A stretch of 64,000 nucleotides of DNA from Streptomyces sp. DHE7-1 (lineage in GTDB: Bacteria; Actinomycetota; Actinomycetes; Streptomycetales; Streptomycetaceae). Positions 46,926 through 58,277 of the stretch are shown here, one piece after another. The notes beneath the pieces are model-generated. The model searched no databases. It had not been told where the DNA came from and worked only from the letters and a program-made list of their open reading frames with translations. Numbering within the stretch: position 1 is the first letter of the stretch; every line of letters starts with the position of its first letter. The stretch covers positions 5,424,001 through 5,488,000 of the forward strand of contig JACJDG010000003.1 in the NCBI GenBank assembly GCA_016432725.1, written 5' to 3'. A program made the translations under genes and the position numbers.

Positions 46926-47905
46926 GTGCTGGGTCCCGTGATTCTCGCCGCGTCGCGCAGTGACCGGATGCGACGCCTCATCTCGGCGGCCCCGGTGACC
47001 AAGCAGGTCGTGGACCGCTTCATCCCCGGCGAGACCGTGACCGACATCGTCCCGATCATCAGGGATCTGACGGCCAAGGGCCTGGAGCTGACGATGGACG
47101 TCGTCGGCGAGGACATCACCACCCCGAGCAGGCCGCCGCCGCCCGGGACGCCTACCTCGAGCTGATCGGCCGGCTCGAGGAGCTGGGGCTGGGCGAGAAG
47201 GTCGAGATGTCCGTCAAGCTCTCCATGTTCGGACAGGCCCTCCCGTCGCCCGCCACCGCCCTGAACGATGGGCCCTCCGGGCCCGCCCCCGCATTCCAGG
47301 GCGGCCACGAGCTGGCCCTCGCCAATGTCCGCCCGGTGGTCGAGGCCGCCGCGGCCATCGGCACCACCGTCACGCTCGACGCCGAGGACCACACCACCCT
47401 GGACTCGATGTTCGCCATCCACGAGGAGCTGCGGAAGGACTTCCCGCAGACCGGCTGCGTCATCCAGGCCTACCTCTTCCGCACCGAGGCCGACGCCCGC
47501 CGCCTCGCGGAGGCCGGCAGCCGGGTGCGCCTGGTGAAGGGCGCCTACAAGGAGCCCGCCGAGGTCGCGTACCAGCAGAAGCACGAGATCGACAAGGCGT
47601 ACGTCCGTGTCCTGAGGACGCTGATGGAGGGCGAGGGCTACCCGATGATCGGGTCCCACGACCCGCGCCTGATCTCCATAGCCCAGGAGCTGGCCCACCA
47701 GGCCGGCCGCAAGCTGGACGAGTACGAGTTCCAGATGCTGTACGGCATCCGCGGCGACGAGCACCTGCGGCTGGCCGCCGAGGGCCACCGCATGCGCGTC
47801 TACACCGCCTACGGCACCGACTGGTACGGCTACTTCATGCGCCGTCTCGCGGAGAAGCCGGCGAACCTGCGCTTCTTCCTGCGCAGCATGGTCAGCAAGG
47901 GCTGA
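46926..47905 (+). CDS. Proline dehydrogenase, frame break and inserted loop
   Basis: Monofunctional proline dehydrogenase of about 326 residues, an FAD TIM-barrel enzyme turning proline into pyrroline-5-carboxylate. Barrel blocks: TVTLDAEDHTTLDSMFAIHE, TGCVIQAYLFRTEADARRLA, RLVKGAYKEPAEVAYQQK, and GSHDPRLISIAQEL for the C-terminal FAD region. The frame breaks at the C run 47122-47125, where DITTP must join EQAAAARDAYLELIG. After LSMFGQAL there are about 19 extra residues (LPSPATALNDGPSGPAPAFQ) before GGHELALANVRPVV, a point where the relatives I recall continue directly. GTG 46926. P5C dehydrogenase follows. Confidence 0.88.
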
Positions 47906-47945
47906 GCCCGAACACCCGCTCAACGTACAAGGAGTCAAGGATCCT

Positions 47946-49577
<1,632 letters not shown>

Positions 49578-49599
49578 CCTCCGCCCGCCCCGTGACCTC

Positions 49600-49638
49600 G
49601 GGCCGGGAAGCCTGACCCCCGAGCAGGCTTCCCGGCCC
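49600..49638. terminator. Terminator hairpin after pruA
   Basis: Perfect 15-bp arms GGGCCGGGAAGCCTG (49600-49614) and CAGGCTTCCCGGCCC (49624-49638) with a 9-nt loop. Confidence 0.85.
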
Positions 49639-49670
49639 GTTGCCAGTTCCGGCCCTGTCACCATGTGCTC

Positions 49671-50546
49671 ATGACGGTGACGGCGGACGACGGGGCACGG
49701 CTGTGGGCGGAGCGGTCGGACGGCGAGGGTGATCCGCTGGTGCTGTGCCACGGCGGACCGGGCCTGTGGGACATGTTCGGCGACCTGGCCGCGCTGCTCG
49801 CGGACGTCACCCCCGTGATCCGCTGGGACCAGCGCGGCTGCGGCCGCTCGGAGCGCGCCGACGGCCCCTGGACCACCGCGCGCCTCGTCGCCGACCTGGA
49901 CGTCGTACGACGCCACTTCGGCCTGGAGCGGATGGCGCTGCTCGGCCACTCCTGGGGCGCTCAGCTCGGCCTGAGCTACGCACTGGCCCACCCGGACCGG
50001 GTGAGCGCCCTGGTCTACGTCTCCGGCACCGGCACCGGCATCGGCCCGGACGCCGACTGGCACCCCGGGTACAAGGAGAACTTCCTCGCCCGCCTCGCCG
50101 ACCACCCCGAACGCCTGACCCGCTGGCGGGAGTTGTCCGGCATCGCGACGCGCACGCCGGAGGAGGAGCGGGAACGGGCCGTGCTGCACTGGTCCGTGGA
50201 GTTCGAGGACCGGGACCGGGCCCTGGAGCCGGCCGGGCGCATGGCCGAGCCGTGGTTCGGGATCAACTCCGAGTGCGCCGGCGCCCTCAACGAGGAACGG
50301 CGGCGCACCTGGGGCACCCCGGCGCTGCGCTCCGCCTGCCGGGCCCTCGAGGTGCCGGTGCTGATCGTCGACGGCGCCCACGACATCCGCCCCCGTACCG
50401 CCGTCGACTCCCTCGCCGCGGCGCTGCCGCACGTCCGCCGGGTCACGCTCCCCGGCGCCGGGCACATGCCGTGGGTGGACGACCCCGGGGGCTTTCGCGA
50501 ACTGCTCAGCCGGTGGGCAGGTGACGGCCGAGGAAGTCCCGCATGA
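49671..50546 (+). CDS. Alpha/beta hydrolase, proline iminopeptidase-like
   Basis: A 291-residue alpha/beta hydrolase of the prolyl aminopeptidase/epoxide hydrolase-like group. The oxyanion part is LCHGGPGLWDMFGDLA, then IRWDQRGCGRSERADG (the DQRGxGxS motif of prolyl aminopeptidases), nucleophile elbow GHSWGAQ, then VLIVDGAHDIRPRT with the acid and LPGAGHMPWVDDPGGF with His. ATG 49671 lacks a ribosome site. Its 3' end overlaps the convergent hydrolase gene by 41 bp. Whether it releases N-terminal proline is unproven, though proline catabolism genes are next door. Confidence 0.82.
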   Translation: MTVTADDGARLWAERSDGEGDPLVLCHGGPGLWDMFGDLAALLADVTPVIRWDQRGCGRSERADGPWTTARLVADLDVVRRHFGLERMALLGHSWGAQLGLSYALAHPDRVSALVYVSGTGTGIGPDADWHPGYKENFLARLADHPERLTRWRELSGIATRTPEEERERAVLHWSVEFEDRDRALEPAGRMAEPWFGINSECAGALNEERRRTWGTPALRSACRALEVPVLIVDGAHDIRPRTAVDSLAAALPHVRRVTLPGAGHMPWVDDPGGFRELLSRWAGDGRGSPA

Positions 50547-51384
50547 GCGCGGCGATCGCGTCGGCGTGCGTCTCCAGGGCGAAGTGCCCGGCGGGCAGCA
50601 GGTGCACCTCGGCCTCCGGGAGGTCCCGCCGGAAGGCGAGCGCGCCGGCCGGCACGAAGATCTCGTCGTGCTGGCCCCAGACCGCGAGCAGCGGAACCCG
50701 GCTCACGCGGAAGTACTCGTGGAAGGCCGGGTAGAGCGCGAGGTTGGCGCCGTAGTCGGAGATCAGGTCGAGCTGGATCTCCGTCTGGCCGGGGCGGGCC
50801 AGCAGCGCCGTGTCGTGCTCGTAGGCGTCCGGGCTGACCAGTGAGGGGTCCGGAACGCCGTGCAGGTACTGCCACTTGACGCCGTCGGGGGAGTAGATCT
50901 CCCGCACCGGCGCCTCCGTCCGCGGTGTCCGCTTCTCGATCAGGGCCAGCACGGGCGCCCAGGCCTCCGCGCCCAGCCCCTCCTCGTAGGCGTTGCCGTT
51001 CTGCGTGACGATCGCGGTCACCCGGCCGGGGTGTGCGAGGGCCAGGCGCAGGCCTATCGGGGCGCCGTAGTCCTGGATGTAGAGGGCGTACCGCTCCAGT
51101 CCCAGCCGCCGGGTGAACTCGTCCGTGACGGCGGCGAGTTCGTCGAAGGTGTAGGAGAACTCCGCCGGACCGGGCGCCGCCGACCGGCCGAAGCCGATGT
51201 GGTCGGGGGCGATCACCCGGTACCGGTCGGCGAGCAGCGGAATCAGGTCGCGGAACATGTGCGAGCTGCTCGGGAAGCCGTGCAGGAGCAGCAGCGCCGG
51301 TGCGTCGGAGGGGCCCGCCTCGCGGTAGTACACCTCGAGGCCGCGGACGGTGACGGTGCGGTGGTGGACCTGGTGAGTGGGCAT
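50506..51384 (-). CDS. Alpha/beta hydrolase, haloalkane dehalogenase/epoxide hydrolase-like
   Basis: A 292-residue alpha/beta hydrolase: LLLHGFPSSSHMFRDLIPLL, VIAPDHIGFGRSAAP, then an Asp nucleophile in YIQDYGAPIG, as in haloalkane dehalogenases and epoxide hydrolases, VPLLAVWGQHDEIFVPAGAL and LPAGHFALETHA for the catalytic His. The Asp nucleophile sets it apart from its Ser-type neighbour. ATG 51384 is preferred; GTG 51408 is possible. The gene is divergent from the AAC(2')-like gene; an inverted repeat lies between. Substrate unknown. Confidence 0.82.
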   Translation of the reverse strand: MPTHQVHHRTVTVRGLEVYYREAGPSDAPALLLLHGFPSSSHMFRDLIPLLADRYRVIAPDHIGFGRSAAPGPAEFSYTFDELAAVTDEFTRRLGLERYALYIQDYGAPIGLRLALAHPGRVTAIVTQNGNAYEEGLGAEAWAPVLALIEKRTPRTEAPVREIYSPDGVKWQYLHGVPDPSLVSPDAYEHDTALLARPGQTEIQLDLISDYGANLALYPAFHEYFRVSRVPLLAVWGQHDEIFVPAGALAFRRDLPEAEVHLLPAGHFALETHADAIAALMRDFLGRHLPTG

Positions 51385-51405
51385 GGGGGCAGTCCAGCAC
51401 GCCCT

Positions 51406-51441
51406 CACCTAACCAGTCAATATGTTTTTAAGGGTTAGGTG
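51406..51441. promoter_or_regulatory. Inverted repeat in divergent promoter
   Basis: Perfect 9-bp arms CACCTAACC (51406-51414) and GGTTAGGTG (51433-51441), 18 bp apart, in an unusually AT-rich patch between the divergent starts at 51384 and 51453. Candidate operator controlling both genes; no regulator gene is adjacent. Confidence 0.55.
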
Positions 51442-51452
51442 GATACTGGGGC

Positions 51453-51995
51453 ATGACCCTCCGTCTGCGCACCGCCCACACGTCCGACCTCGACCCGGCC
51501 GAACTCCGTTCCGCCAGGGCGCTGCTGGACGACGCCTTCGACGGCGACTTCAGTGACGAGGACTGGGACCACGGCCTCGGCGGCATCCACGCCCTCGTGC
51601 ACGACGGTGCCGGGCTCGCCGCGCACGGCTCCGTCGTGATGCGCAGGACGCGGCATCAGGGGCACTGGCTGCGCACCGGATACGTGGAGGCCGTCGCCGT
51701 GCGGGCCGACGTGCGGCGGGCGGGGCTGGGGGGCCGGGTGATGGCGGCTCTCGAGCGCGTCGTCGACCGGGCCTACGACCTCGGCGCGCTCTGCGCGAGC
51801 GAGGACGGCGCCCCGCTGTACGCGGCCCGCGGCTGGCGGCGGTGGAGCGGGCGCGTGTGCGCCCTCTCGCCGTCCGGGATCGTCCGCCTGCCGGAGGAGG
51901 AAGGGAGCATCCACCTCTGGCCGGTCCCGTCCGGGCGGCCGCTCGACCCGGGGCACGAGCTGGTCTTCGACTGGCGTGACGGAGACGTGGTCTGA
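51453..51995 (+). CDS. GNAT acetyltransferase resembling aminoglycoside 2'-N-acetyltransferase
   Basis: A 180-residue GNAT protein that follows the AAC(2')-I pattern along its length: the N-terminal RLRTAHTSDLDPAELRSARA, DAFDGDFSDEDWDHGLGGIH, then YVEAVAVRADVRRAGLGGRV (acetyl-CoA site), DLGALCASEDGAPLYAARGW and a C-terminus ending HELVFDWRDGDVV. The DWDHGLGGxHAL and ARGW-x-x-W blocks are the ones shared with mycobacterial AAC(2'). The usual reaction is acetyl transfer to the 2'-amine of aminoglycosides. As in mycobacteria it may be a housekeeping enzyme that gives little resistance. ATG 51453. Confidence 0.75.
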   Translation: MTLRLRTAHTSDLDPAELRSARALLDDAFDGDFSDEDWDHGLGGIHALVHDGAGLAAHGSVVMRRTRHQGHWLRTGYVEAVAVRADVRRAGLGGRVMAALERVVDRAYDLGALCASEDGAPLYAARGWRRWSGRVCALSPSGIVRLPEEEGSIHLWPVPSGRPLDPGHELVFDWRDGDVV

Positions 51996-51999
51996 CGGC

Positions 52000-52477
52000 A
52001 TGTCGCCGGCCGTCGGCCAAGGGCGGTGAAATCGGTTTTCTCCGGCGGCCGAGAGCGTCGCCCGCGCCCAGGGCGAGTGCCCATTGTTGGCATTCCGGAT
52101 ATGAGCCGAGTGGGCGGTCCGCATTTGTCGATGCTGGCTGAAATCGGTCGGCGATCTCCCGCATCCTGAAAGTCGCTTGACCCGTAAGGGTGTTCGCGTA
52201 GGCTGCGTCTGCCCTGCGGGAAACGCCGAGTTGGAACGAGTCACGCGGATACGTCAACGATTCCCGGAATGCCGACCGGTGTCGGGGATTCGGTCTCGCG
52301 CGCACCGGAATGGCTCCATTGATCGACGTGTCCGGCATGGCCCCGCGGTGCCGTTTTCCGGCAATCAGTCCAAGAGGAATACAAGCGGGCCACTGCACGG
52401 CCCACGGGGCCGCCGGCGAGAGCAGGCCGCCGCGGCCCGCGCCGGATCGTGCGTCCGCACCGATGAAGAGGGGGCAC
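52000..52477. promoter_or_regulatory. Spacer and promoter of the large secreted protein
   Basis: About 480 bp without a gene. It contains a good promoter: -35 TTGACC at 52177-52182, 16-bp spacer and -10 TAGGCT at 52199-52204. Transcription would start near 52211, giving a leader of about 265 nt before GTG 52478. The part before the promoter is less GC-rich than its surroundings. No hairpin or riboswitch is recognised. Confidence 0.55.
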
Positions 52478-55400
52478 GTGAAGCGCACACATCTGTGGCA
52501 GGCGATGACGATCAGCGCCTGTACAGCCCTGCTCGTGGCCGGCACGACCGGCCAGAGCCTCGCTGACTCCACACCGCCGAAATCCGCCGCGAACGGGTGG
52601 CGCGGTCAGGGCGGAACGGGCGTCGAACCGGAAGCGATACCCAAGGCGGAACGCTCCGCCGTTCTCGGGCGCGACTACGCCGCCTCCTCCGACACCGCCT
52701 TCACCACCAGCGGGGACGCCTCCGGGTTCCACGTGCTGGTCGCCGACGCCAAGGACGGCTACCGGTGGAGGACGGCGGCGACCCTGTCCGAGCCGGGCAT
52801 CGGTGCCGACGCCTGGATCGGCAACGCCTGTACGACCGGGTCCGGCAAGCGGGTCGCCGTCGCCTACGCGCCGCGTACGTTCACCAACCGGCCGGAACTG
52901 ATGGCCCGCGGTGCCTTCACCGCCGTCGTCGACCTGACCACGGGCAAGGTCACCAAGCTGCCGTTCACCTCCTCGCTGGCCTACTTCAGCCCCGGCTGCG
53001 GCAACGGCGAGCGGGCCGTGTTCACGCAGCTCACCCACGAGGGCGACAAGAAGCAGCAGACCCGCCTGATCACCGTCGACACCGCGACCGGCAGGCAGGC
53101 AAGGCCCGTCGTGCGGCCCGGCGAGGTCACCTCCGCGATACCCGTCGAGCACGGCATCGCCGCCGCGCACATGAACAGGATCGTCCGGATCAGCGGTGGC
53201 AGGGAGACCGTGCTGGCCGCCACCCGCGGCGTGCCGTTCCAGCTCACCGAGGACGGTGACGGCGGCCTGGCCTTCATCGACCGCGAGCAGGACAAGAAGG
53301 AGAACGGCAGGCCCGCGTCCTGGGCCGAACACCTTCCCGCCGCCTCCCTGCGCGAGGGCAGGAGGACGAAGCCCGCCACCGTGGCGTCCGGCCGGCTCAC
53401 CGACTGGGACCTCACCTCCTCCGCCGACGGCCGGGTGTTCGTCACCGGGCACGCCAGGAGCACCGGGAAGCAGCCCAGGCTGTTCGGCAACCCCGGCGGA
53501 CTGCCCAAGGGGGCCCGCCTGTCCCGGCACGGCGGCGTGGCGCTCAGCACCACGTGGGCCGACGGAAAGACCATGTCGCTCGGCAAGGACGAGGCGAGCG
53601 GCATCCGCACGGCGCGCATCACCCTGCACGCGCTGGACAGCGGCAAGCGGACCGTCCTGGACGCGATCCCCGGCCGGCACCGTGTCGGCGGAGCGAAGGC
53701 CGCCGCCCTCGGCGCCGCCCCTCCCCGGTCCGCGGAGCGGCCACGGGCGTTCCGGACGCCTCACCCACCGGGCACCCGTCCACCGGGAAGGGTGCCGGCG
53801 GCACGTCCACCCGGCCGGCCCCGGCACAGGTCCTGGCCGCCTCCCCGAGCGACCCCGCCGAGGGCACCGACGAGCGGTACTGCTCGGTGGCCCGCAACGA
53901 CGTCAGGAAGCAGGCGTTCCAGCCCACTCCGCGCCAGGTCGAGTGGGCCGTGGACCAGGCCGTCGTCGGTGAGCTGCGCTTCGACCGGCCGGCCAACTGG
54001 AAGAACACCGGCATGGACGGCTACAGCCCGAACGGGCTGTTCCCGCCGGTCGTGCTGGCCGGCGACCCCAACGGGACCCTCGACAACGAGGACCCCGACG
54101 TCACCGACCGGTGGCACATCCCCTCGCAGGTGATGCTCGGTGTCACCGCGCAGGAGTCCAACATGTGGCAGGCCACCCGCTTCGCCGTCCCGGGGGTGAC
54201 CGCCAACAGCCTCATCGGCAACTACTACGGCACCCAGTACACCTCCGACGGCACCCAGGCCGACCCCTGGCGCATCAACTTCTCCGAGGCCGACTGCGGT
54301 TACGGGATCACCCAGGCCACCGACGGCATGCGCCTGGCGGGGAAGACCAAGCCGGGCGAGACCGTGCTGCCGCCCACCACGCAGGAGGCCGTGGCCCTCG
54401 ACTACGCCGCCAACATCGCCTACGGCGTGCAGATCCTCTCCCACAAGTGGAACGACACATACTACGCCGGGATGAAGATCAACAACGGCAACCCGCAGTG
54501 GATCGAGAACTGGTTCTTCGCCCTGTGGGCGTACAACTCCGGCTTCTACAACACGCCGGACTCCGGCGGACACCAGGGCCTCGGCTGGACCAACAACCCG
54601 GCCAACCCCCTGTGGAAGGCCAACCGCACCCCGTTCCTGGAGAACGCGGGTGGCGGCGACGACTACAGCCACGCCGCGCACCCGCAGGACTGGCCGTACG
54701 AGGAGAAGGTGCTCGGCTGGGCCGCACGGCCCATCTCCGCCATGTTCGCCCCCGGCGACTTCCGTCCCGGTTACCTCTCCGCCTGGTGGAACAGCAACCT
54801 CCAGCGCACCGCCGTCAAGCCGCCGATCGACCTGTTCTGCGACAGCAGCAACCACTGCGACCCGTCCAGGATCGGCGACAGCGACTCCAACGACCCCGGC
54901 CAGGGCGCCTGCACCCTGGACTCGGGTGACAGCGACACCAACCCGCACTGGCTGCACTGCTGGTGGGACAAGCCGGCCCAGTGGAAGGACTGCGACAGAC
55001 TGGCCGAGTGCGGTCACCAGGTGCACCGCTTCAACACCGGCTACCCCGAGCAGGCCGACGCCAACTCCTACCCGCCGCGCTGCTCCACGGGCCTGCCGTC
55101 CAACGCGCTGATCGTCGACGACATCCCCGACGGCACGACGCCGGCCGGGTCGAACTCGCGGGGCTGCGGCCCGGCGAGATCGGACGGCACCTTCACCCTG
55201 GCCTACCAGCCCTCGGACATCGTCGACTCCGAGACCGGGCAGACCGTCACCACCTACCCCGGCAAGATCGACACCCATCAGATCGGCGCCGGCTACGGAA
55301 ACCACTTCTGGTTCACCCACACCCGCTCCGCGGAGTCCTACCCGCCGCCGGGCGACCGGATGAAGGTGACCGGGACCTGGAAGCTGGGGCGGAAGATCAC

Positions 55401-56975
55401 CGAATACGGCGGTCAGGCCGAGGTGTTCGCGCACATCCCGGACCACGGGGCGCAGACCGGTGCCGCCAACTACCGCATCCAGACGGCCTTCGGCACCGTC
55501 ACCAAGCAGATCTCGCAGGCGGACAACCAGTCCAACAAGTGGGTGTCCCTGGGCTCGTACCGGTTCACCGACACGACGCCCCAGGTGAGCCTGGACAACT
55601 TCAACGGGGGCGACGGCACCAAGGACATCGCCTTCGACGCGCTCGCGTTCGTGCCCGGCGACCACGACGGCCTGAACGCCATCACCTTCCCCGAGGCGGA
55701 TCCGAACGCCCCGACGTCGACTTCGTGGCCGCCCAGGACGCCAAGGAGGTCAGCACCACGTCCTCGCTCATGTCCCGTGCGCTCGCCGGCGCCCCGGGCA
55801 AGGAGTCGTGCTCGGCCGGCCGTGACGGCGTCACCATGTGTGCCACGTACAAGCCGCTGACCAAGAAGGAGGAGAGGAGCGCGAGGACCGGCAACAGGAG
55901 CGTCGCGCCGTCCGCGGCCGCCGCGGCGGGCCCCGTGGGATGGTGCAAGGACATCAACGGCGCCGCCATGCAGACGAGGACCCAGGGCTGCATGCGCGGG
56001 CTCCTCGTGCTCACCGCGAGCCGTGACGGCGCCCCCGTCGGCAACGCGACCGTCAAGGTCATCCAGGAGATCAACCTCGACCCGAAGTCGAACCAGTTCA
56101 CCACGTGGACCGAGGTCTCCCTGGTCAACATGACGGGCATCAGCTCCACGACGATGACCTCGTACGACGAGGAGTGCTGGTCCACCACCGCCTGCACGGA
56201 GAGCTACGGCACCTGGAGCGGCGGCCTGACCTGGACCGCGGGCGACCCGCACGTCGCCACCCGCACCAACACCTTCTCGTGGAACAAGGTCGGCGGCGGC
56301 GAGGACCGGCTCGACTTCACCTGGCAGACCAGCTGGTCCACCCCGGACGCGGCCGTCCAGGCGGTCCCGAAGTGGAGCAACAACGGGTTCGACGTCCGGT
56401 GCGACAACAAGGTGGGCGGCAACACGGGGTGCGTCTTCCCGAAGTACACCCCGACGCTGCAGCTGAACACCAAGAAGTACCCGGCCGCCGCCTCGTACTA
56501 CTGGGTGCTCATGGAGAAGCTGGCGTCCCACCCGGGCAGCGAGAAGTTCGGCAAGCCGCTGCACCGCCTGGCCGACGAGACGAAGGCCAAGGAGAACCGC
56601 GACAAGATGTGCATGCTCGCCGTGGCGGAGTGGAACCCCAACCCGGCCGCCGACGGCACGAGTTGCGACGAGTACCCCTTCGCGAAGTCGCGCGAGAGCG
56701 GCGGGCAGACGCTCAGCTCCGGCAAGTACTGCGTCCAGATGTACGCGGACAAGCAGACGGACGGCACCTGGATGCTGGAGCTGGACAACAACTACCCGTA
56801 CCCGAGCTGGAACGAGATCTGCGGCCGGGCCGCCGTCCCGGCCAAGCAGAACACCGACGCCGGTGGTGACCTCGGACGGTTCACCTCCGAGATCAGGCTC
56901 CTGGACGACGACGCGTACTACGTCCAGACCGGCTTCGAGTACTGCGACATCAAGTCCGTCTGCAACATCAGCTAG
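52478..56975 (+). CDS. Large secreted multidomain protein, transglycosylase-like + golvesin-like + NucA/NucB nuclease (probable toxin), two frame breaks
   Basis: Predicted export product of 1499 residues. A signal peptide (KRTHLWQAMTISACTALLVA) leads into a propeller-like repeat region (about 60-400) and a Pro/Gly/Thr linker. A lytic-transglycosylase-like domain (about 530-720) has VMLGVTAQESNMWQATRF with the likely catalytic Glu, CGYGITQATDG and FALWAYNSGFY. A golvesin-like beta domain (about 900-1065) precedes a C-terminal NucA/NucB DNase domain with SCDEYPFAKSRESGG and TDAGGDLGRFTSE. Frames break at the C runs 53723-53726 and 55709-55712; adding one C to each gives exactly 1500 codons. GTG 52478 follows GAAGAGGGGG. 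An SUKH gene lies just downstream, convergent. Confidence 0.82.
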
Positions 56976-56993
56976 CGGCGGGCGCCGGTGAAC

Positions 56994-57024
56994 CGGCCCT
57001 CCGGGTCACGCACCCGGAGGGCCG
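56994..57024. terminator. Bidirectional terminator between toxin-like and SUKH genes
   Basis: Perfect 13-bp arms CGGCCCTCCGGGT (56994-57006) and ACCCGGAGGGCCG (57012-57024), 5-nt loop, between the two convergent stops. Confidence 0.85.
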
Positions 57025-57043
57025 CTTCCGTCTCCCGGCGCGC

Positions 57044-57652
57044 TCAGGCCGTGACCCACTCGAGCATGCGTCCCTCGTGGACGGAGGGGCGGCGGCCCGC
57101 CGTCGGCAGCGGCGCCATGCCCTCCAGCGACTCGCACAGGTCGTGCAGCATCAGGCCCAGCCCCGGCCACAGCCACCGGTACTCGGGGTCGCCGAACGAG
57201 ATCTCCCCGACCTCGCCGTAGTGGTCGTCGCGGTGGTCCACGAAGAGCAGGTCGCCGGTGAGGCTCTGCGCGAAGGGCACCCAGCGCTCGTGCGCGGTCC
57301 GCCCCACGACCTCGTCCTCGTAGCCCTCCTCCACGGCCTCCGACGCCGTCTCGGCGAGATGGCCCCGCCACTGCGCGATCCCGTCGGTGCCGAGCGGTCC
57401 GTGCCCGAAGAGGAAGGCCCCGGCCTGGGTGCTCGACCGGCGCGGGACGACCCCGTTGTGCCGGGCGAGCAGCGCCTTCAGATCGTCGTGGAGCGGGAAC
57501 CCGAGCTCGGCCTCCAGCCCGGCCAGCTCCGCGTCGGACGCGCCGGGCCGGAGCGCCGCCCCGTCCTCCGGGGCGTTGCGGGCCAGCCACTCCTCGAACC
57601 GCGGCCACAGGTCCTCGACGCGGAAGCTCCCCCCGCGCGCGGATTGATTCAT
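57044..57652 (-). CDS. SMI1/KNR4 (SUKH) family protein, candidate immunity protein
   Basis: A 202-residue SUKH-superfamily protein. The N-terminal pattern is plain: EDLWPRFEEWLARNAPEDGA, PGASDAELAGLEAELGFPLH and DDLKALLARHNGVVP; the C-terminal half has LTGDLLFVDHRDDHYGEVGE and MLHDLCESLEGM. SUKH proteins are among the commonest immunity proteins in polymorphic toxin systems, where they bind a nuclease domain. It lies 68 bp from the stop of the NucA/NucB protein in convergent orientation. ATG 57652 follows GGGAGAGG. The immunity role is an inference from family and position; SUKH proteins also have other uses. Confidence 0.82.
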   Translation of the reverse strand: MNQSARGGSFRVEDLWPRFEEWLARNAPEDGAALRPGASDAELAGLEAELGFPLHDDLKALLARHNGVVPRRSSTQAGAFLFGHGPLGTDGIAQWRGHLAETASEAVEEGYEDEVVGRTAHERWVPFAQSLTGDLLFVDHRDDHYGEVGEISFGDPEYRWLWPGLGLMLHDLCESLEGMAPLPTAGRRPSVHEGRMLEWVTA

Positions 57653-58002
57653 TCGATCCTCTCCCTTGCCGGCGGTGGCGGACGTCCCTGTCGATCGAGT
57701 GAGGGCCCGAGTCGACCGTACACGGACAAAGCGCAGGTCGCGGCCGGGTGGCGGGATCCGCCGTCTCAGATAGTAGGAAGTCCGAGTAATTGTGCAGACA
57801 GGCGCGTCGAGCTCCCTTAGCTTTGTAGAAGTCGAACGTCTCGCTCGATCCAGCGAGTGGCGGTCGTGAGCCGGTCCCCGTGCAGGCAACCCCTGCGGCA
57901 CCGCTCTCCGCCCTCTGGGGGCCCCGCCCGCGCCCATTAGGCAGCGGGGAGTCTCGCAACCCCCCTTGCCGTACTCCGGTTTCCCGAAGGAGTCGATTCA
58001 TC
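57653..58002. other. Promoter spacer before the small basic protein
   Basis: 350 bp with no gene. Its first half contains a patch of lower GC content (about 57770-57840, with GTAATTGTGCAGAC and CTTAGCTTTGTAGAAG) that probably holds promoter elements for one or both neighbours. A GCAGG/CCTGC hairpin lies near 57886. I recognise no riboswitch or operator. Confidence 0.4.
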
Positions 58003-58134
58003 ATGGCCGAGACGACCGTCCGCCGCCGAGTCCGCCACGTGACCCGCTCGACCGAGTCCGAGCGCAAGAACGCCGCCGCCGCCCTCCAGCGCGCCCTCGA
58101 CCGCCGCGACAACGGCGGCGAGACCGGCCACTGA
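58003..58134 (+). CDS. Small basic protein (43 aa)
   Basis: A 43-residue ORF, MAETTVRRRVRHVTRSTESE and so on, rich in Arg and helix-forming residues, with no membrane segment. The ATG has GAAGGAG at 57985-57991, an ideal ribosome site. It lies between SUKH and leuB, with 143 bp to leuB. Such short Arg-rich proteins occur in many Streptomyces; function unknown. The RBS and codon use support translation. Confidence 0.65.
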   Translation: MAETTVRRRVRHVTRSTESERKNAAAALQRALDRRDNGGETGH

Positions 58135-58277
58135 GCCGCCACCGGCCCGGGAGCCGCACCCGCCCGGGGTGCGGCGCGGCCCCCGCCGCGCCGCGTCCCG
58201 GAAGGGGCCGGAGGCCCGCGCGTCCGCATCGCGGACAGGGCATGTCATCCTCTGGGACGAGGAGTAGGGTGCCCGAC

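Noticed and set aside
50506..50546. 41-bp overlap of two convergent hydrolase genes as a further frame break
   Set aside because: Both C-termini are plausible and have family-like ends; no added base gives a clearly better tail.
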